Part shown: one piece after another, positions 61,098 to 64,000 of the stretch
Layout of the letters: each line of letters opens with the position of its first letter
How positions within the stretch are numbered: position 1 is the stretch's first letter
Origin: Paenibacillus campinasensis
GTDB lineage: Bacteria; Bacillota; Bacilli; Paenibacillales; Paenibacillaceae
Direction of reading: 5' to 3'
NCBI RefSeq assembly: GCF_002272015.1
Contig: NZ_NPBY01000059.1
Span: 38,693 to 102,692 of the forward strand
DNA: 64,000 bases
The notes under the pieces: generated by a model
Database searches by the model: none
Told to the model about the DNA's origin: nothing
Seen by the model: the letters and a program-made list of their open reading frames with translations, nothing else
Made by a program: the position numbers and the translations under genes

Positions 61098-62481
61098 TAT
61101 TTTTCTGGCCGTCTTATTGCTGCTTACCGTATTTGTGTTGAGCCTGCTCGTATTGGAGGGAATCAAACGAAATCAGCAGAGCTCGTATGAGCAATATTTA
61201 GCCCAGCAGGCGGTCACGGCGAACATATTCTTTATCCAGACCATCCTGGCTGAACCGAGCAAGGTTCCTGAAGCGTTCCTTGCGTCCGAAGGAGAACAGT
61301 TTGCAGAGCGGCTGGCATTGATCAGCGGGCAGTCGGTCGTTCTATACGACCGGGAAGGGGCCGTCGTCAGCTCCAGGAGCTCCGCTCGTTTATCCGACGG
61401 CTTGAAGGAGACACTGACGTTTGCGCTTGACAATAAAACCGCTTATTGGGCTGAGCATGATTCCCTGTATTATATGACCCCGCTAAGGGTCGGTAACGAT
61501 CAGGTGGGTGTCGTCCAGTTCTACTACTCCTTATCGGAGAACCTGGCGTTCTATAATCAAATCAGGCAGCTTTTTATTTGGATCGGCGGCGGCGTATTTA
61601 TGCTTAGCTTTGTGTTGGCTTATGTCTATTTTAATTCATTCGCGAATACGATCATCCGGTTGAACCGCATGGTGAACAGTGTCCGGGAAGGTCGATATGA
61701 AACGATGGTCCTTAAACGCAAGGATGAGATGGGAACGCTCAGTGAAGGCATTCATGCCATGAGCGAGCAGATCAAGGGACATATCGAGCAGCAGAAGCAA
61801 TTTATCGGCAACGTCACGCATGAGTTTAAAACGCCGCTCACCTCCGTGAAGGCCTATCTCGACTTGCTGGATATGTATCCGGACGATCCGAAGCTGCTGG
61901 AAACGGCAAAGGCGACTATAAGGAGCGAAACCGAGAGGCTGTACGAGATGGTCGATAAAGTGCTGCAGCTGTCTGCATTAGAGAAGTACGATTTCGAATT
62001 CAGCAAAGAGCGGCTGGATATACGGCAAGTGGTTGTACCGGTTCTGGACGGGTTGAAGGGGAAGATGGACAAGTTTGGCATTCAATTGGAACAACGTCTG
62101 ACGGAAGTTTACGCCGAGGCGGATAAAGACATCCTGACCATTATCCTTGCTAACCTGTTGGACAATGCCATTAAGTACAATAAGCCTAGAGGGCGTATTG
62201 TGGTAAAGAATTACTTGAAGGACGGCCGGGCGGTCATTGAAGTTGCCGACACTGGCATCGGCATCCCGGATGAGGTGGCGCGGCAAATCTTCGAACCGTT
62301 CTATACCGTGGACAAGAACAGATCCCGGCAGAGCGGCGGGGTCGGCTTAGGGCTGGCACTTGCCAAGAAGTACGCCGAATCGCAGGAAGGCTCCGTCGAG
62401 CTGGTGCAGACCGGAACGGAAGGAACAACGTTCCGCGTCTCGTTGCCAGCCTGTGATTTCTCGGGTACGGGTGGACGGTAA
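61069..62481 (+). CDS. Sensor histidine kinase
   Basis: 470 residues. Two membrane helices (about 9-31 and 167-190) flank an extracellular sensor. HAMP (about 191-240). Phospho-acceptor His251 in Val-Thr-His-Glu-Phe-Lys-Thr-Pro-Leu; N box Asp-Asn-Ala-Ile-Lys-Tyr-Asn; Asp-Thr-Gly-Ile-Gly-Ile; Gly-Val-Gly-Leu-Gly-Leu. The GTG start at 61069 follows GCAGGAGGGCGCA. Cognate of the preceding regulator. The lipoprotein gene that follows may share its regulon or act as a sensory accessory. Confidence 0.93.
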   Translation: MTNSIRIKFSIFLAVLLLLTVFVLSLLVLEGIKRNQQSSYEQYLAQQAVTANIFFIQTILAEPSKVPEAFLASEGEQFAERLALISGQSVVLYDREGAVVSSRSSARLSDGLKETLTFALDNKTAYWAEHDSLYYMTPLRVGNDQVGVVQFYYSLSENLAFYNQIRQLFIWIGGGVFMLSFVLAYVYFNSFANTIIRLNRMVNSVREGRYETMVLKRKDEMGTLSEGIHAMSEQIKGHIEQQKQFIGNVTHEFKTPLTSVKAYLDLLDMYPDDPKLLETAKATIRSETERLYEMVDKVLQLSALEKYDFEFSKERLDIRQVVVPVLDGLKGKMDKFGIQLEQRLTEVYAEADKDILTIILANLLDNAIKYNKPRGRIVVKNYLKDGRAVIEVADTGIGIPDEVARQIFEPFYTVDKNRSRQSGGVGLGLALAKKYAESQEGSVELVQTGTEGTTFRVSLPACDFSGTGGR

Positions 62482-62576
62482 TATTTTCGAAACAATTGTT
62501 TACATCTTCGAAATAGGTGGCGGCGAATTCGGAAACAATCTCCTGATAGCATAAGGAGCAAGGAGGAGATGAACTT

Positions 62577-63683
62577 ATGAAATATACAACGCTGCTAAAA
62601 GCTGTGTCGATATTGGCATTGCTGTTCACCATAACAGCCTGTGAAGAGGAGAAGGAGGGGAATACAACCGTCATTGAAAAGCCGGGCGGCACGATTACCG
62701 TCATTGAAGATGCCGGTGAACCCGCAGGCAGGCCGAGCATCAAGGTAGAGCGGATCGACCCGTATGAGAATATGCAAATTTCCGACTGGCTGGATGAAGA
62801 TACGGTGATCGTTGCCAAGGACAACGAAGCTTTGGAGAAGATGAGCCTGGCAGAGCTGTCGGATGCTTACCCGAGAAGCCTGTATGTATACCATCTTGAT
62901 ACTAAGGAATATGAGCTGCTGAAGGAACGGGAGAACGCCTTTCTGGGGGAAGCTGCCTTATCCGCAGACAAAGGCTATCTGCTCTATAGCGAAGTTTCTT
63001 TAGGCGACCCGGTGTACTATATGATGAACCTTGATACGGGGGAGGAAGTCGGTCTTTACGGCGAATCGATTGGTGGAGCTATGAGCGCCAGATGGGCCGA
63101 TAATGATACGATCATCGGTGCGGCATACAGCGGCGGTGCTTATATGGCGACTAAAGCAGGGGAGATCACAACGATTGATGAATTACAGGAGGAAGCGTTA
63201 TTCATCGTTCACAAGATGAAGGATAAATGGTATTACAACACCAGTGCTGATGAAACCTTGCAGGTGCTGGACCTTGCAACCAAGGAGAAGGCAAGCCTCG
63301 GCTTGGAGCATGTGTACGATGTCGTACCATCGCCGAGCGGAGATCAGCTGCTTGTGCTGCAGCAGGTTGGGGATAGAAGCACACTGGTGTGGTGTGATGA
63401 GACCGGGGGCAATCGTAAGACGATTGCGGAAGGAGCCGAGCTTGGAGGCGTATCCTGGTCGCAGGATCAGCGGATGATTGCGTACAGCCTCAAAGCGGAT
63501 GTCAGCGGGACGACCCACGGTCTTTATGTGTACGATATGCTAAGCGACGAGTCGACCCAGATTGCGGTGGGCATCGGAAATACCGTGACGCGATGGAGCC
63601 CGTCAGGCGAATCGCTGGCGTATACAGAATGGAGCGGGACGCAGTTCAATAGCCACATCGTTCATATAGATTCTTCATTGTAA
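62577..63683 (+). CDS. Lipoprotein with TolB/WD40-like beta-propeller
   Basis: 368 residues. Lipobox Thr-Ile-Thr-Ala-Cys22, then an acidic Glu-rich spacer and a body of repeated beta-sheet units with Trp-Ser-Gln-Asp / Trp-Ser-Pro-Ser-Gly-Glu-Ser-Leu-Ala-Tyr type blades near the C terminus, as in TolB-like propellers. Extracytoplasmic, lipid-anchored. AAGGAGGAGATG precedes the ATG. It follows the kinase gene by 95 bases without a terminator, so co-transcription is likely. Function unknown. Confidence 0.82.
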   Translation: MKYTTLLKAVSILALLFTITACEEEKEGNTTVIEKPGGTITVIEDAGEPAGRPSIKVERIDPYENMQISDWLDEDTVIVAKDNEALEKMSLAELSDAYPRSLYVYHLDTKEYELLKERENAFLGEAALSADKGYLLYSEVSLGDPVYYMMNLDTGEEVGLYGESIGGAMSARWADNDTIIGAAYSGGAYMATKAGEITTIDELQEEALFIVHKMKDKWYYNTSADETLQVLDLATKEKASLGLEHVYDVVPSPSGDQLLVLQQVGDRSTLVWCDETGGNRKTIAEGAELGGVSWSQDQRMIAYSLKADVSGTTHGLYVYDMLSDESTQIAVGIGNTVTRWSPSGESLAYTEWSGTQFNSHIVHIDSSL

Positions 63684-63883
63684 CTATAGTGAGCAAGAGG
63701 GGGCTAGCCCCACAGTATTGGCCTTGAGCGGATGTATTATAACCCGCCGCAAATGAATTCCCCGGTTGGCACGGATGAATTAGAAGTAGGGAAAGAACAG
63801 GTTGTTATGGGCCTTCGCCCGGGCATCCTTTCCGCGAATGCATATGATGATTATGCCTATTCGTTGGAAAGGAGCGATTATAT

Positions 63884-64000
63884 ATGGGGTTTTTTCCACC
63901 GCCTGGGGCCGGGGGAGGATTTCCGGGACCTCCAAGCGGGCCCGGTGTGCCGGGGGGACCGGGGATTCCAGGAGGATTTCCGGGGGCACCAGGACTTCCG
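63884..64000 (+). CDS. Gly/Pro-rich protein, 3' end beyond the window
   Basis: Partial: first 39 codons, Met-Gly-Phe-Phe-Pro-Pro-Pro-Gly-Ala-Gly-Gly-Gly followed by irregular Gly-Pro-Pro, Gly-Gly-Phe-Pro-Gly and Gly-Pro-Gly units, collagen-like or spore-surface-like. GAAAGGAG lies upstream of the ATG. The G+C-rich coding is driven by Gly and Pro codons. The family cannot be assigned from the fragment. Confidence 0.65.
   Translation, partial: MGFFPPPGAGGGFPGPPSGPGVPGGPGIPGGFPGAPGLP

Overview
The window reads as an origin-proximal piece of a Paenibacillus-like chromosome (Bacillales, endospore-forming, low-to-medium G+C Gram-positive). This rests on the core gene order (rpsF-ssb-rpsR; DUF2232-gdpP-rplI-dnaB; purA; walRKHIJ; HtrA protease; CxxH/CxxC protein; rlmH), an alpha/beta-type spore protein, PurR boxes upstream of purA, and strong AAGGAGG-type ribosome binding sites throughout. 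No species can be named from the sequence alone.

Layout. 1-3.0 kb: DUF951 gene, tRNA-Ser(CGA), a YjzC-type gene and the rpsF-ssb-rpsR operon. 3.3-4.1 kb: an SRAP-domain protein with an altered active site. 4.7-10.5 kb: a five-gene oligopeptide ABC importer operon. 10.6-13.5 kb: a DD-carboxypeptidase-like protein whose SxxK lysine is Asn, an LCP-family cell-wall enzyme and a CBS-domain protein. 13.6-18.7 kb: MazG-like, DUF2232, GdpP (c-di-AMP phosphodiesterase), L9 and replicative helicase. 19-23 kb: purA, an unknown membrane-anchored protein and a LysM-G5-M23 cell-wall hydrolase. 24-29.6 kb: the WalRKHIJ operon controlling cell-wall metabolism. 29.7-34.2 kb: SASP, HtrA, CxxH/CxxC, a GNAT acetyltransferase and RlmH.

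From the 3' end of rlmH to the right edge the window is mostly accessory DNA: small regulated modules, decayed genes and mobile-element scars. The most striking signal is at rlmH itself. The last codons of rlmH (Tyr-His-Lys-stop, core TATCATAAGT) are repeated twice downstream, at about 35.46 and 36.29 kb, in the same orientation. The repeats delimit one module carrying a lipoprotein gene and one carrying a frameshifted Asp/Glu racemase. This is the arrangement known for staphylococcal SCC elements, which insert in the same codons of the same gene. No recombinase gene is present in the window, so the segments look like recombinase-less cargo modules or relics.

Further right are ThyX, a secreted lysozyme-like protein with a CBM and a crystallin-type domain, a DJ-1/PfpI protein, a CPBP protease, a TetR regulator with its operator, a membrane-anchored serine hydrolase, an ABC exporter, and a type I-C CRISPR-Cas effector operon (cas3-cas5c-cas8c-cas7c, with a hidden cas11c reading frame). 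That operon has no cas4/cas1/cas2 and no CRISPR array in the window, and cas3 appears to start at an ATT codon. The last 11 kb hold a stalk-domain secreted protein, an XRE-cupin/LysE-type exporter pair bracketed by near-identical 37-bp hairpin repeats, an aldo/keto reductase divergent from a MerR regulator, an ABC-2 exporter with a GntR repressor, an OmpR-type two-component system with a beta-propeller lipoprotein, and the start of a Gly/Pro-rich protein cut by the window edge.
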